A stretch of DNA of 64,000 nucleotides. Origin: Bacillota bacterium. GTDB lineage: Bacteria; Sysuimicrobiota; Sysuimicrobiia; Sysuimicrobiales; Segetimicrobiaceae. Below, piece by piece: positions 1-7,689 of the stretch. A program made the position numbers and the translations under genes. The stretch lies in assembly GCA_021324255.1 (NCBI GenBank), contig JAJPJL010000031.1:1-64000 (forward strand), given 5' to 3'. The notes under the pieces were generated by a model. That model was not told the DNA's origin, did not search any database, and saw only the letters and a program-made list of their open reading frames with translations. Every line of letters begins with the position of its first letter. Position 1 is the stretch's first letter.

Positions 1-1
1 C

Positions 2-235
2 GATGCTGAGGACTGGGCTGCTCTTGACCATGCGTTTGGGGTCATCGTCAGGCGAGACAGCCGCCACCGGACCGTCTCCGCCCGCGCCTTTGCCGACGAG
101 GAGGAACTTCTGGCCGAGTGGGAAGCGACCAAGGCCGAACTGACGCCGACCGCCGAGGCGGTGGAGGCGTCCGAGATGAGCGACAGTACCGAGGGGCCGT
201 CGTCCGGACCGATGCCCCCGCGCGACGACCGGTAA
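2..235 (+). CDS. C-terminal part of an unknown protein (cut by window edge)
   Basis: The open frame enters from the left edge and ends at TAA 233-235, giving 77 visible residues. The visible part is acidic, with a short region around VIVRRDSRHRTVSA followed by a Glu-rich helix (DEEELLAEWEATKAEL) and a Pro/Ser-rich tail. No family is recognised. It is called as coding because this frame is open to the edge with a coding-like composition, and because the next convincing gene starts 250 bp downstream. Confidence 0.5.
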   Translation, partial: DAEDWAALDHAFGVIVRRDSRHRTVSARAFADEEELLAEWEATKAELTPTAEAVEASEMSDSTEGPSSGPMPPRDDR

Positions 236-272
236 CGAGCGGCTTCTGGAGCCGCACCGGCCGTGGCCCGGT

Positions 273-342
273 GTGCAAAGTGTCACAGACGGCGCATCCT
301 GGGGGCGTTCATACTTTCGGTAGGGCCCACGAAACAGGCCCT
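273..342 (+). promoter_or_regulatory. Candidate regulatory segment upstream of the glycosyltransferase gene
   Basis: The 250-bp gap before the glycosyltransferase carries GTGCAAAGTGTCACAGAC at 273-290. It closely resembles a stretch at 4291-4308 upstream of the holin-like gene. A 6-bp inverted repeat follows (AGGGCC 322-327, GGCCCT 337-342). No clear -35/-10 pair at normal spacing is visible, so this is only a candidate promoter or operator. Confidence 0.25.
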
Positions 343-485
343 CGGAATGAGCAGCTAGGCGCAGGCCGAAGCCGCGCTGCACCTCACCGGGCCTTGCGCA
401 CAAGTGTGGCGCAGGTCTCCGGAGCATATGCCGGTCTGTGCGGCGAGCATGGGGCCGGCGCGACGTCATGACGAGGCGAGGACGC

Positions 486-1604
486 ATGCGGATCGCCCAG
501 GTGGCGCCACTGGCCGAACGGGTTCCGCCGGATGGTTACGGCGGCACGGAGCGCATCGTCTCCGGGGTCACGGAGGAACTCGTCCGGCGCGGGCACGAGG
601 TCGTGCTGTTTGCCAGCGGGGACTCGACGACCAAGGCCGAGTTGGTGGCGTGCTGCCCGCGGGGGCTCCGCTTGGACCCGAGAGTGCGAGACCCGCTGGC
701 GTACACCACGATCGAACTGGGGAAGGTGAGCGATCGCGCCGGGGAGTTCGATCTCATTCACAACCACCTCGATTACGTCGCCTTCCCGCTCGCCCGCGCG
801 ACCCGGACGCCGGTGGTGACCACGTTGCACGGACGCCTCGATCTGCCGGAGCTTCCGGGCGTCTACGCGGAGTTCGCCGAGATGCCCCTCGTTTCGATCA
901 GCGAGGCGCAACGGCGCCCGTTGCCCCACGCCCGGTGGTTGGCCACCGTCTACAACGGGATCGATCTGCGGCACTTTACCTTGCGGGACCGTCCCGGGGG
1001 CTACCTGGCGTTTCTCGGGCGGATCTCGCCGGAAAAGTGCGCCGACCGGGCGATCGCCATCGCGCGCGCGGTCGGCATGCCGTTGCGCATCGCCGCGAAG
1101 ATCGATCCGGTCGACGCCGCGTATTTCGCCGCGAAGATCCAGCCGCTGCTCCGAGACCCGCTGGTGGAGTTCGTGGGCGAGATTGACGAGGTGCAGAAGG
1201 ATGCGTTTCTGGGAAATGCGTATGCGTATCTCTTCCCCATCAACTGGCCCGAGCCATTCGGGATCACGATGGTTGAAGCGATGGCGTGCGGCACGCCGGT
1301 CATCGCGATGCGCCACGGATCGGTGCCCGAGGTGGTGGCGGATGGACGCACCGGGATCGTCTGCCGATCCATGGCCGAGATGATCGCGGCGGTCTCGAAG
1401 GTCGGTGCACTCGACCGGCGCGCCTGCCGCGCCCACGTTGCGCAGCGGTTCTCGGTGGAACGGATGGCGGATGGCTACGAGGCGGCATACCGCCGCGTGC
1501 TTGCGGCGCCGGTCCGAGCGGCCCAATGGACGTCAGCCCAGCCGGTCCCGGCCGCGATGGCGGCCTCCGGCGGGGGCGGGGGCGCGCTCCGGGGCAGCGG
1601 GTAA
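486..1604 (+). CDS. Glycosyltransferase family 4 (GT-B fold)
   Basis: This 372-residue cytoplasmic GT-B enzyme should transfer a sugar from a nucleotide-sugar donor; the acceptor cannot be read. It begins MRIAQVAP and has the N-terminal glycine-rich acceptor-side loop (GYGGTER, about residues 18-24), YNGID near residue 155, and the donor-site E-x7-E region EPFGITMVEA near 256-266. The ATG at 486 is preferred over upstream ATGs at 438 and 468 because it follows GAGGCGAGG and begins exactly where the fold begins. The last ~25 residues are low-complexity Ala/Gly. It lies 330 bp upstream of a glycogen-debranching-type hydrolase on the same strand, a pairing that suggests alpha-glucan or glucoside metabolism. 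Confidence 0.88.
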   Translation: MRIAQVAPLAERVPPDGYGGTERIVSGVTEELVRRGHEVVLFASGDSTTKAELVACCPRGLRLDPRVRDPLAYTTIELGKVSDRAGEFDLIHNHLDYVAFPLARATRTPVVTTLHGRLDLPELPGVYAEFAEMPLVSISEAQRRPLPHARWLATVYNGIDLRHFTLRDRPGGYLAFLGRISPEKCADRAIAIARAVGMPLRIAAKIDPVDAAYFAAKIQPLLRDPLVEFVGEIDEVQKDAFLGNAYAYLFPINWPEPFGITMVEAMACGTPVIAMRHGSVPEVVADGRTGIVCRSMAEMIAAVSKVGALDRRACRAHVAQRFSVERMADGYEAAYRRVLAAPVRAAQWTSAQPVPAAMAASGGGGGALRGSG

Positions 1605-1739
1605 GCCGCGCAGGCCGCCGCCCTGCTGCGAGTCCACCGCCCGACCCTCGATCGGACCGCGGACGCTCTGGTGCACGACGATGTGCTCGAACCGCCTGAG
1701 CTCGCGGCGCTCTTGAAGGAGTCGGCAGCCGCCGGGTAA
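1605..1739 (+). pseudogene. Relic resembling the C-terminal tail of an FtsH protease
   Basis: Directly after the glycosyltransferase stop, in the same frame, 44 codons run to TAA 1737-1739. Their pattern (ALLRVHRPTLDRTADAL, then VLEPPELAALL) matches the last helices of FtsH-type M41 proteases: an LL..HR..LD..A..L segment followed by D/E-x-LE..EL..LL. No start codon, AAA domain or zinc site is present. It may be a decayed protease end, or a former C-terminal extension of the glycosyltransferase. The match is by eye only. The rest of the gap to 1934 shows nothing recognisable. Confidence 0.35.
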
Positions 1740-1934
1740 ATGTCGCGTTGCTCCAGCCGCCCGCCGCACGCGTCACGGCGGTGTGGCCGGCCGGGGTGTC
1801 CGTTCCCTCCCGGACGCGCACCGACGGCGTCAACAACGCTGCGCTCTCGTGACGATGCAGCAGGCTCGCCCGGGGAGATGCGGAACAGACCCCGCCCGTC
1901 CTCACCGCGCATCCTGGCAGCTGGGAGGTGACGC

Positions 1935-4142
1935 ATGCCCGTCGAAGTCAAGGTGGGCCCGCCCGTGTTGACAATCAATCAGGGCGGCATGTTCCTGGTG
2001 ACCGATCTTCGCGGCGAAGTCGACACGGACAGCGAGCTCGGCTTGTTCGCCGACGACACCCGCCTGATGAGTTTCTACCGGTTGTTCATCAGCGGGCAGC
2101 CGTGGGACTTGCTCACGTCGTCCGAAGTCAGTTATTACGCGGCGCGCATCGAAATGGCGAACCCGCACGTCATCACCGAGAGCGGAGAGATCGCCGCCCA
2201 CGACGTGGGGCTCCTGATCACGCGCACCGTGGCCGACGGCGTCCGGGAAGACCTCGACATCACTTCCTATGCGACCTCACCCGTGCGGTTCGTGCTCGAT
2301 GTGGCCGTGCGATCGGATTTCGCCGACTTGTTCGAGGTGAAGGCGCACACCTTCGTGCGGCGGGGCGGGACCACCAGCGTCTGGGACAAGCGGCGGCGAG
2401 AGCTGGTGAACCGTTATGCGCACGGTGATTTCGAGCGCCGGCTCACCTGCCGGATCGCCGAGGCCGACTCCTCCCCGGGCCACGCCAACGGCCGGATCGT
2501 GTTCGACGTGGCCGTGAAGCCGAACGCCTCCTGGCATGCCTGCATCGTCTATGCGGCGTCCGGCGGCGGCCGGCCGATAGTCCGCCCGCGCCGCGCGCGC
2601 CGCTCGGCGGGGCCTGGCGCCAGGCTGGCGGAACTCCAGATGCTCTGGGAGCAGCACGCGACCCGCTTCGCGTCGCCGAACGAACACGTCACCCGTGCGT
2701 TCGCGCAGTCGGTCGAAGACATGGGCGCGCTGCGTCTGTCCGAGCGGGACTTTGCGCCCGATGTGTGGTTCCCGGCGGCCGGCATCCCGTGGTTCGTCGC
2801 GGTGTTTGGCCGGGATAGCCTGCTCGTGAGCCTGCAAAACATGATCGTGCACCCGCAGTTCGCGCTCGGGACGCTCAAGAAACTTGCGCACTATCAGGCG
2901 ACCAAGATCGACGACTGGCGCGACGCTCAACCGGGGAAGATTCTGCACGAGCTCCGCGTGGGCGAGCTCGCGCACTTCAAGGCGACCCCACACTCGCCCT
3001 ACTACGGCACCGCCGACGCGACCATCCTGTATCTGATCGCGCTCCATGAAGCGTGGAAATGGCTGGGCGACGACGCGCTGCTCCGCCGCTACCGCGATGC
3101 GGCGGTGCGCTGCCTGGAATGGATCGACCGCTACGGGGACCTGGACGGCGATGGATTCCAGGAATACAAGACGCGGAGCACCCAAGGATACGAAAACATG
3201 GGGTGGAAGGACTCGGGCGACGCCGTCGTGTACGCCGACGGCACGCAGGTGAAGCAGCCCAAGGCGCTGTGCGAGCTGCAGGGGTACGTGTTCGACGCGA
3301 AGCTCCGCATGGCCGAAGTGTTTGAGGCGCTCGGCGAGGCGGCGCGCGCGGCGGCGCTCCGCCGGCAGGCGGCCGCGCTGCGGCGCCGTTTCGAGGACGC
3401 CTTCTGGTGCGACGACCTCGGATCGTACGCGTTCGGTCTGGACCCGGACAAGCGCCCCATTCGGACGATCGCGTCGAACGCGGGGCAGTTGCTGTGGAGC
3501 GGCCTCGTCAGCCCCGAGCGCGCCCGGCGGGTGGCGCGCCGGCTGCTCGCGGCGGACATGTGGAGCGGGTGGGGCATTCGCACCCTGTCGGAACGCAACC
3601 CCGCATACAATCCGTACAGCTATCAGCGCGGCGCCGTCTGGCCGCACGACAATGGGATTATCGCGTTGGGGTGCAAGCGCTACGGGTTCGTCGACGCCAC
3701 GAACCGGATCAGCCGCGCCCTGTTCGACGCCGCCGGGTGCTTTAAGGGGTATCGCCTTCCCGAGCTGTTCGCGGGATTACGCCGCGCGCCGGCGACCTTC
3801 CCCGTGCAATACGTCGGCGCGAACATCCCCCAGGCCTGGGCGGCCGGCAGCATCTTTCACGTCATCCAGGCGATCCTCGGCTTGAGGGCGGACGCGCCGG
3901 CTGGCCGGCTGTACGTCACGCCCACGCTGCCCGACTGGCTGCCCTCCGTCAAGTTGACGAACCTCAAGGTCGGGAAGGCGCGCCTCGGGCTTCGGGCGTG
4001 GCGGGAGGGGAAGGGGTGCCGGTGGGAAATTGACGAGCTGACGGGCGATCTCGATGTTGTCGAGGAAGCCTGGGCCCCGTGGGGCACGCATGCGCTCTCG
4101 GGGAGCCGGAAAGGCCACGCCGCACAGGCCGGGAGGCGGTAG
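1935..4142 (+). CDS. Amylo-alpha-1,6-glucosidase / glycogen-debranching-type glycoside hydrolase
   Basis: This 735-residue cytoplasmic enzyme matches the GDE_N_bis plus (alpha/alpha)6-barrel family that hydrolyses alpha-1,6 branches or related glucosides. The N-terminal beta domain is visible (TDLRGEVDTDSELGLFADDT, about residues 23-42). The barrel begins near residue 245, with FGRDSLLVSLQ near 290, WKDSGDAV near 425, and YSYQRGAVWPHDNG near 560. Those aromatic/acidic blocks are the family's usual active-site segments. The ATG follows GGGAGGTGACGC. There is no signal peptide. The exact substrate is unclear, because these proteins are often annotated as debranching enzymes without assay. Co-orientation with the GT4 gene suggests a shared glucan pathway. 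Confidence 0.9.
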   Translation: MPVEVKVGPPVLTINQGGMFLVTDLRGEVDTDSELGLFADDTRLMSFYRLFISGQPWDLLTSSEVSYYAARIEMANPHVITESGEIAAHDVGLLITRTVADGVREDLDITSYATSPVRFVLDVAVRSDFADLFEVKAHTFVRRGGTTSVWDKRRRELVNRYAHGDFERRLTCRIAEADSSPGHANGRIVFDVAVKPNASWHACIVYAASGGGRPIVRPRRARRSAGPGARLAELQMLWEQHATRFASPNEHVTRAFAQSVEDMGALRLSERDFAPDVWFPAAGIPWFVAVFGRDSLLVSLQNMIVHPQFALGTLKKLAHYQATKIDDWRDAQPGKILHELRVGELAHFKATPHSPYYGTADATILYLIALHEAWKWLGDDALLRRYRDAAVRCLEWIDRYGDLDGDGFQEYKTRSTQGYENMGWKDSGDAVVYADGTQVKQPKALCELQGYVFDAKLRMAEVFEALGEAARAAALRRQAAALRRRFEDAFWCDDLGSYAFGLDPDKRPIRTIASNAGQLLWSGLVSPERARRVARRLLAADMWSGWGIRTLSERNPAYNPYSYQRGAVWPHDNGIIALGCKRYGFVDATNRISRALFDAAGCFKGYRLPELFAGLRRAPATFPVQYVGANIPQAWAAGSIFHVIQAILGLRADAPAGRLYVTPTLPDWLPSVKLTNLKVGKARLGLRAWREGKGCRWEIDELTGDLDVVEEAWAPWGTHALSGSRKGHAAQAGRR

Positions 4143-4175
4143 CCGGCCCGACGCCCGCGTGGCCCACGGCGTGTC

Positions 4176-4241
4176 CGCGCTGCGTGAGCGCGTGGCACGA
4201 CCGAGCCGCGCGGATTTGGCCGGCGCGAGTTCGCGCGGCTC
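4176..4241 (+). terminator. Two GC-rich hairpins after the debranching enzyme
   Basis: The 300-bp gap after the hydrolase holds a 6-bp stem (CGCGCT 4176-4181, AGCGCG 4187-4192) and a perfect 10-bp inverted repeat (GAGCCGCGCG 4203-4212, CGCGCGGCTC 4232-4241) with a 19-nt loop. There is no T-run, so intrinsic termination is uncertain in this GC-rich background. Position just past the stop supports a 3'-end role. Confidence 0.35.
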
Positions 4242-4290
4242 ATCGCGGTCAAGGATCTGCTGCCGGCTGGGTGCGGGCGCGAAGCCCGGC

Positions 4291-4318
4291 GTGCAGAATT
4301 GCACAGACAGCGCGTGCG
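4291..4318 (+). promoter_or_regulatory. Motif shared with the region upstream of the GT4 gene
   Basis: GTGCAGAATTGCACAGAC aligns without gaps to 273-290, and the two 28-bp stretches agree at most positions, including CACAGAC. Both copies lie in intergenic DNA upstream of plus-strand genes. A TTGCAC/TTGCTA pair with 18-nt spacing can be drawn here but not at the other copy, so the role is unproven. Confidence 0.25.
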
Positions 4319-4444
4319 TGTCTTGCTACGCTTCACGTGGATTTCATCGTCCGGGCGCCGATCCATACCTGCGGGTGCGTCGCCCGAAGCGGTCGGGCGG
4401 CCCCAACGAGCCTGATCGGGCGGACTCGCGGAGAGGCGGCGGCG

Positions 4445-4897
4445 ATGTTTCAGCATCGGCCGGCTGACGGGAACGGGCAACGGTCGGGGATCCGTCCGAA
4501 GGACACTCCCGGGAGTGAGTCCACCTCGGCGATCCTGAAGCGCCTGCTCTCGCATCTCCGGATTATGCTTGCGGCGTACCGGCTCGCGGCCGGCCGCGAG
4601 GTCCGGTTGATGCTCGGGGATATCGTGGTCAGCGCCGTGTGGCTGGGCGCCGCCCTGGCCTTCGCGGTGTTCGCGGTCGGCCTGGCGATGGCGACCATCG
4701 TGCTCGCGCTGTCGCTCATCCTCCCGCCGTGGGCGGCAGCGCTGGCTGGGTTCGTGGGCCTGGCCGTTGTCGCGGCGATCGCGCTGTTCGCCGCGCTGCG
4801 GCAGCTGCGGCGGGTCCGGCGGCGGCTCGCCGGCCTGCTCCGGCTCGCTGCCGAGGAGGCACGGTGGGCGAAAGTCGAGATCCTCGGAATCAAGTAG
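4445..4897 (+). CDS. Holin-like small membrane protein (Phage_holin_3_6 type)
   Basis: This 150-residue protein has a polar N-terminus, a short amphipathic stretch (LRIMLAAYRLAAGREVRLML) and two long hydrophobic helices at about residues 62-87 and 90-115. A basic tail (RQLRRVRRRL) comes next. This layout matches the widespread actinobacterial/soil 'phage holin family' proteins, which are chromosomal and not necessarily phage genes. The ATG at 4445 follows GGAGAGGCGGCG. Its neighbour 31 bp downstream encodes another one-helix membrane protein, so the pair probably forms an envelope-related operon. Function is unknown. Confidence 0.7.
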   Translation: MFQHRPADGNGQRSGIRPKDTPGSESTSAILKRLLSHLRIMLAAYRLAAGREVRLMLGDIVVSAVWLGAALAFAVFAVGLAMATIVLALSLILPPWAAALAGFVGLAVVAAIALFAALRQLRRVRRRLAGLLRLAAEEARWAKVEILGIK

Positions 4898-4928
4898 CCA
4901 TCGTGCCGCTCAGACGGAGGGGTGTCTG

Positions 4929-5300
4929 ATGGGCCCAGGATCGCTGCTCGCACCCGAGACGCGGGACGAGCTGGCGTCCCTGGTCACTGTCCGGGAGGCG
5001 ATCGGGCGCGACGCGCGCGAGTTGCGGGCGCGGCGAACGGCCCTGGAGACCCGTGCGCAGCGCGGTCTGCCGTACATCACGCTCGCCGTCGTCCTGCTGA
5101 TAGCGAGCGCATACGTCTATCGACGGGTGGCGCATCGCGAACCGCCTCGCGTCAATCTCCGCGAGGACCGGAGCAGCGGTTACACAAGTTCGCAGAGGGC
5201 CGCAGGAAGTGCGGTTGGCACCTGGGGTCGCGAGCGACGCGGCAAGGCGCCGTCGTCGCTGCTCGACCGCGCAGGATCACCCACGATCAACACCCGGTAG
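4929..5300 (+). CDS. Small single-pass membrane protein of unknown function
   Basis: The product has 123 residues. It opens with a charged helical region (ETRDELASLVTVREAIGRDA and following Arg-rich residues, about 9-45), then one transmembrane helix (YITLAVVLLIASAYVY, about 50-65) and a polar, probably disordered tail. The N-terminal pattern recalls DUF3618-like proteins, but the match is too weak to name. The ATG lies after a strong GGAGGGG site. It is the second gene of the holin-like pair. Confidence 0.6.
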   Translation: MGPGSLLAPETRDELASLVTVREAIGRDARELRARRTALETRAQRGLPYITLAVVLLIASAYVYRRVAHREPPRVNLREDRSSGYTSSQRAAGSAVGTWGRERRGKAPSSLLDRAGSPTINTR

Positions 5301-5422
5301 GACGGGCGGTCAGCCAGCCAGCCGGCGGTTGCGCGACCGCAAGGATGAGTGCAAGCTGATTGGCCACAATGGCCATGACGATCCGGCGACGAGACGGACG
5401 GGGGCACACGGAGATGGATGGG

Positions 5423-5809
5423 ATGGAGGCGGACGAGCACGTCCCGGCGTACCTGCGCACCCATCAGTTGCAGGGCGCGCTGTTGCGGTTCGATATGGCG
5501 TCCGAGATCGACGCTCTTCGGGAGCAGGGGTCGCCCTCGGGGACCGGCCGCGCGGCAAAGACCCTGGTGAAGGAAGGGCCGATCAGGGTGACCCTCGTCG
5601 TCCTGCGGCAGGGCGCGGCCTTGGACGAGCATCATGCCGCCGGACCGGTCACGATCCAGGTCTTGCGGGGGATCTTCCGGCTCTCGACCAGCGCCGGCGA
5701 TACCGAGGCGCGCGCCGGCGAGCTGATTGCCCTCGATGCGGGTGTGCCGCATACGGCGCGGGCCGTCGACGATTGCGCGCTGCTGGTGACGGTGGCGATG
5801 GCCGGATAG
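5423..5809 (+). CDS. Small cupin-domain protein
   Basis: This is a single cupin beta-barrel of about 128 residues. The core is visible: RVTLVVLRQGAALDEHHAAG (first cupin motif, two adjacent His), then VTIQVLRGIFRLST, and RAGELIALDAGVPHTARA (second motif, with the conserved His before the last strands). Such proteins bind a metal or small ligand; no substrate can be assigned. The ATG at 5423 is chosen because GGAG lies 9 nt upstream. The ATG at 5414 abuts that site directly, and 5360 lacks one. It follows the membrane-protein pair after about 120 bp. Confidence 0.75.
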   Translation: MEADEHVPAYLRTHQLQGALLRFDMASEIDALREQGSPSGTGRAAKTLVKEGPIRVTLVVLRQGAALDEHHAAGPVTIQVLRGIFRLSTSAGDTEARAGELIALDAGVPHTARAVDDCALLVTVAMAG

Positions 5810-5901
5810 GGGCCGGCTCGTCCCGGCTCGCGGACGCGGTCGGCACGGCCAAGAGCGGGAGCAAGTCCTCTCGCCCGAGGCCCGGCTCCGCTTCTACCTA
5901 T

Positions 5902-6078
5902 TCACCTCAGGAGCGCTCCTGCTTGCGGAGGCTTAGACTTCGAAGATCTGCGCGCAGAGAGTCTTAAGAGGCGAAGCGCGAGGATCTCCATCCAGGCCGA
6001 GGGCAGCGCAAACACGATCCGTTCGTAGAGTCCGAGCCACGGATGTGAGGCGCGCCACGCACCGCTCCAGACCACGGA
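5902..6078 (-). pseudogene. 3' part of a DUF998 membrane-protein gene split by an IS110 element
   Basis: Read on the minus strand from 6078, the frame gives SVVWSGAWRASHPWLGLYER, then a hydrophobic helix and a basic tail, ending at the stop 5902-5904. The HPWLGLYERI block and following helix are the usual end of DUF998 proteins. There is no start of its own. It continues in frame from Gly codon 7692-7690 at the other side of the insertion sequence. The two parts together give about 249 residues. Confidence 0.8.
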
Positions 6079-6084
6079 TGAAAA

Positions 6085-6090
6085 TGTCAA
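6085..6090 (-). promoter_or_regulatory. Consensus -35 hexamer at the right end of the IS
   Basis: A perfect TTGACA lies on the minus strand a few bases inside the IS end and points outward into the DUF998 3' fragment. IS110 elements can build a promoter at the joined ends of the circular form. Here no good -10 at 17 nt is seen across the circular junction or in the flanking DNA, so only the -35 half is supported. Confidence 0.3.
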
Positions 6091-6211
6091 GACCCTGCTG
6101 CTGCGAGGAGGCGGGCGAGATGTAGAATGGAGTTGGACGCGGGTGACCCCCGAGCCAAAGAGCGGAGTCGGGGAATGCGACCTCCGCCGCACAGGCTGAC
6201 GCTTCGGCGTC

Positions 6212-7453
6212 TTATCGTCGCTTCCCACTTGGGGCACTCGCGTCCGTGCTTTGGGGTCGGGGCTGCCAGTGGGCCGTGAGCTGCTGATAGGCGCGCTCGG
6301 CCTGGATGCCCAGGGCCCGCTCCCGCCGGCGAGTTTCCTTCAGGTTATAGGCGTGAGTCGCACCCCGACGACCGCGGTGGGCTGGCGCACCAGCGCGCAA
6401 CTCCAGTTTCCGTAGCTTATTTGCCGTCAGCGATGGACGAGCGAACGCGTAGTCTTCTTCGCGCGTGAGGAGATGCCAGGCGAGAACCGCCAGCTTTCGT
6501 GCGACAGCGATGACGGCGATGTGCGGCCCGCGCCGGGCGCGAACACGTTGATAGAATGCCCGTAGCGGACCAGGTGTCTTCACTGCCACCCATGCTGCTT
6601 CGGCAAGCGCTCCCCGGGCATGGGCCCGACCTTGCTTAGTGATGGGACCGTACGATGCTGGTTGCGCGCCGGACTGACGCACTCGAGGATCCAGCCCCAA
6701 GTAGCCGACGAGCTTCACCGGAGATGAAAAGCGGTGGACGTCGCCGATTGCGGCCACGAGAGCAAGTGCCACAGTCGCGTCGACGCCAGGGATCGTCAAC
6801 AGATGGCACACGTCCCGTCGTTGCAGCGCCACAGCCGCAAGAGGAGCCTCCGCCACATGCAATTCCTCCGCGATTAACGCCAGCTCACGTAAAGTCGCGT
6901 GTATCGTCTGCTGTTCATGTGAGGGGAGCAAGGGCATGGCCTGCGCGGTTAGCCATTGCAGGCCACCTTTGCCGAACAGATCGCTCCGGGGGCACCCCAA
7001 CACGAGATTCCGCTGCAAGATGGCATGGACACGATTTTTGAGCCGGGTCTGCTGCTGGATCAGCCGTGCACGATGTGCGACCCGTTGCCGGAGCGTCTGC
7101 GTGTCGTTGTCCGGGAGCCAGACCTCGGGCAACCATCCACCCGCTAACAACCGGACCAGCACCTCAGCATCGACCTTGTCGGTTTTGATCTTCGCCTCAG
7201 CGATGGCACGTGTGCGCCGCGGATTGGAGACGACCACCCGTGCGACGTACTGCTCGAGCAGCCGCGCAATGGCATAGGTGTTGCAGGTGGCTTCCAAGGC
7301 GACTTGATCGCTCGGCGTTAAGGTGCGCGCAAAAGCATGCAGCGCTTCCGGAGTCGTCGGAATACGGCCGCGGTGGCTGACCTGTCCATCTTTCCATACA
7401 GCCACCTGAGCGAATTCGCGGTGCACGTCCAATCCGATATGCCGCAAGCGCAT
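6212..7453 (-). CDS. IS110-family transposase (DEDD/RuvC-like plus Transposase_20 domain)
   Basis: The 413-residue recombinase starts MRLRHIGLDVHREFAQVAV, with Asp of the first DEDD position in GLDVH. The second acid lies in LEAT and the last pair in KIKTDKVDAEV, all in the N-terminal DEDD domain. The C-terminal Transposase_20 domain is clear: LLTIPGVDATVAL, then GYLGLDPRVRQSGAQ with the Ser expected to attack DNA in this family. The start at 7453 follows GGGCGGG and is preferred over upstream Mets at 7462 and 7519, but all three are possible. The gene appears intact, so the element could be active. Confidence 0.93.
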   Translation of the reverse strand: MRLRHIGLDVHREFAQVAVWKDGQVSHRGRIPTTPEALHAFARTLTPSDQVALEATCNTYAIARLLEQYVARVVVSNPRRTRAIAEAKIKTDKVDAEVLVRLLAGGWLPEVWLPDNDTQTLRQRVAHRARLIQQQTRLKNRVHAILQRNLVLGCPRSDLFGKGGLQWLTAQAMPLLPSHEQQTIHATLRELALIAEELHVAEAPLAAVALQRRDVCHLLTIPGVDATVALALVAAIGDVHRFSSPVKLVGYLGLDPRVRQSGAQPASYGPITKQGRAHARGALAEAAWVAVKTPGPLRAFYQRVRARRGPHIAVIAVARKLAVLAWHLLTREEDYAFARPSLTANKLRKLELRAGAPAHRGRRGATHAYNLKETRRRERALGIQAERAYQQLTAHWQPRPQSTDASAPSGKRR

Positions 7454-7689
7454 CCCGCCCATCTTGATCGGGAGCCCGGCGGGTAACACGACACCAACGG
7501 ATCCGCGCTCGCAGCGCATCCGGGCCAGTCGCAGGGGCGGCCAACTACTAATACGAGCTCGCAGCTCATGGTACGTGAGCGGCCTGCCCGTCCTGCGTGC
7601 TCCCAGGTGCCCCTCACCCGGATGGTCTCACCATAACAGAGCGGTGGTGCTCCTACCGCTCACGCGTGAAAAGGCACCGCCATTTTCAT
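7454..7689 (-). ncRNA. Candidate bridge-RNA region in the 5' noncoding end of the IS
   Basis: About 236 nt lie between the IS end and the transposase start on the minus strand. Members of the IS110 family encode a structured RNA in a noncoding end that pairs with target and donor DNA. This stretch can fold locally: GAGCGGT and ACCGCTC form a 7-bp stem with a 9-nt loop, GGGTG/CACCT a shorter one, and GAGCT/AGCTC another. The assignment rests on family knowledge plus these stems. In the IS1111 subgroup the RNA is at the other end. Confidence 0.4.

Larger units (their letters stand above)
6079..7689 (-). mobile_element. IS110-family insertion sequence, complete, about 1.61 kb
   Basis: The ends are fixed by the interrupted DUF998 gene, which re-joins in frame when 6079-7689 is removed (a base either side is ambiguous). 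The outer ends carry an inverted repeat: ATGAAAATG at 6078-6086 and CATTTTCAT at 7681-7689, with partial matching further in. One transposase gene fills most of it. The noncoding stretch on the 5' side is about 236 nt and on the 3' side about 133 nt. No target duplication beyond one shared base (T on the minus strand) is visible, as expected for IS110-type recombination. Confidence 0.85.

Noticed and set aside
384-1526. Long minus-strand open frame opposite the GT4 gene
   Set aside because: Arg/His-rich translation with no family pattern. It is the usual antisense shadow of a GC-rich coding gene.
2277-3647. 456-codon minus-strand frame opposite the debranching enzyme
   Set aside because: The plus-strand protein has clear family motifs; the antisense frame has none and no ribosome site.
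4445-4897. Prophage lysis gene
   Set aside because: The protein is holin-family by layout, but no endolysin, terminase, capsid or integrase gene is nearby; such proteins are common chromosomal genes.
6079-7689. Full promoter formed by joined IS ends (TTGACA plus a -10)
   Set aside because: At 16-18 nt from TTGACA across the circular junction no acceptable -10 is present; only the -35 half is kept as a candidate.
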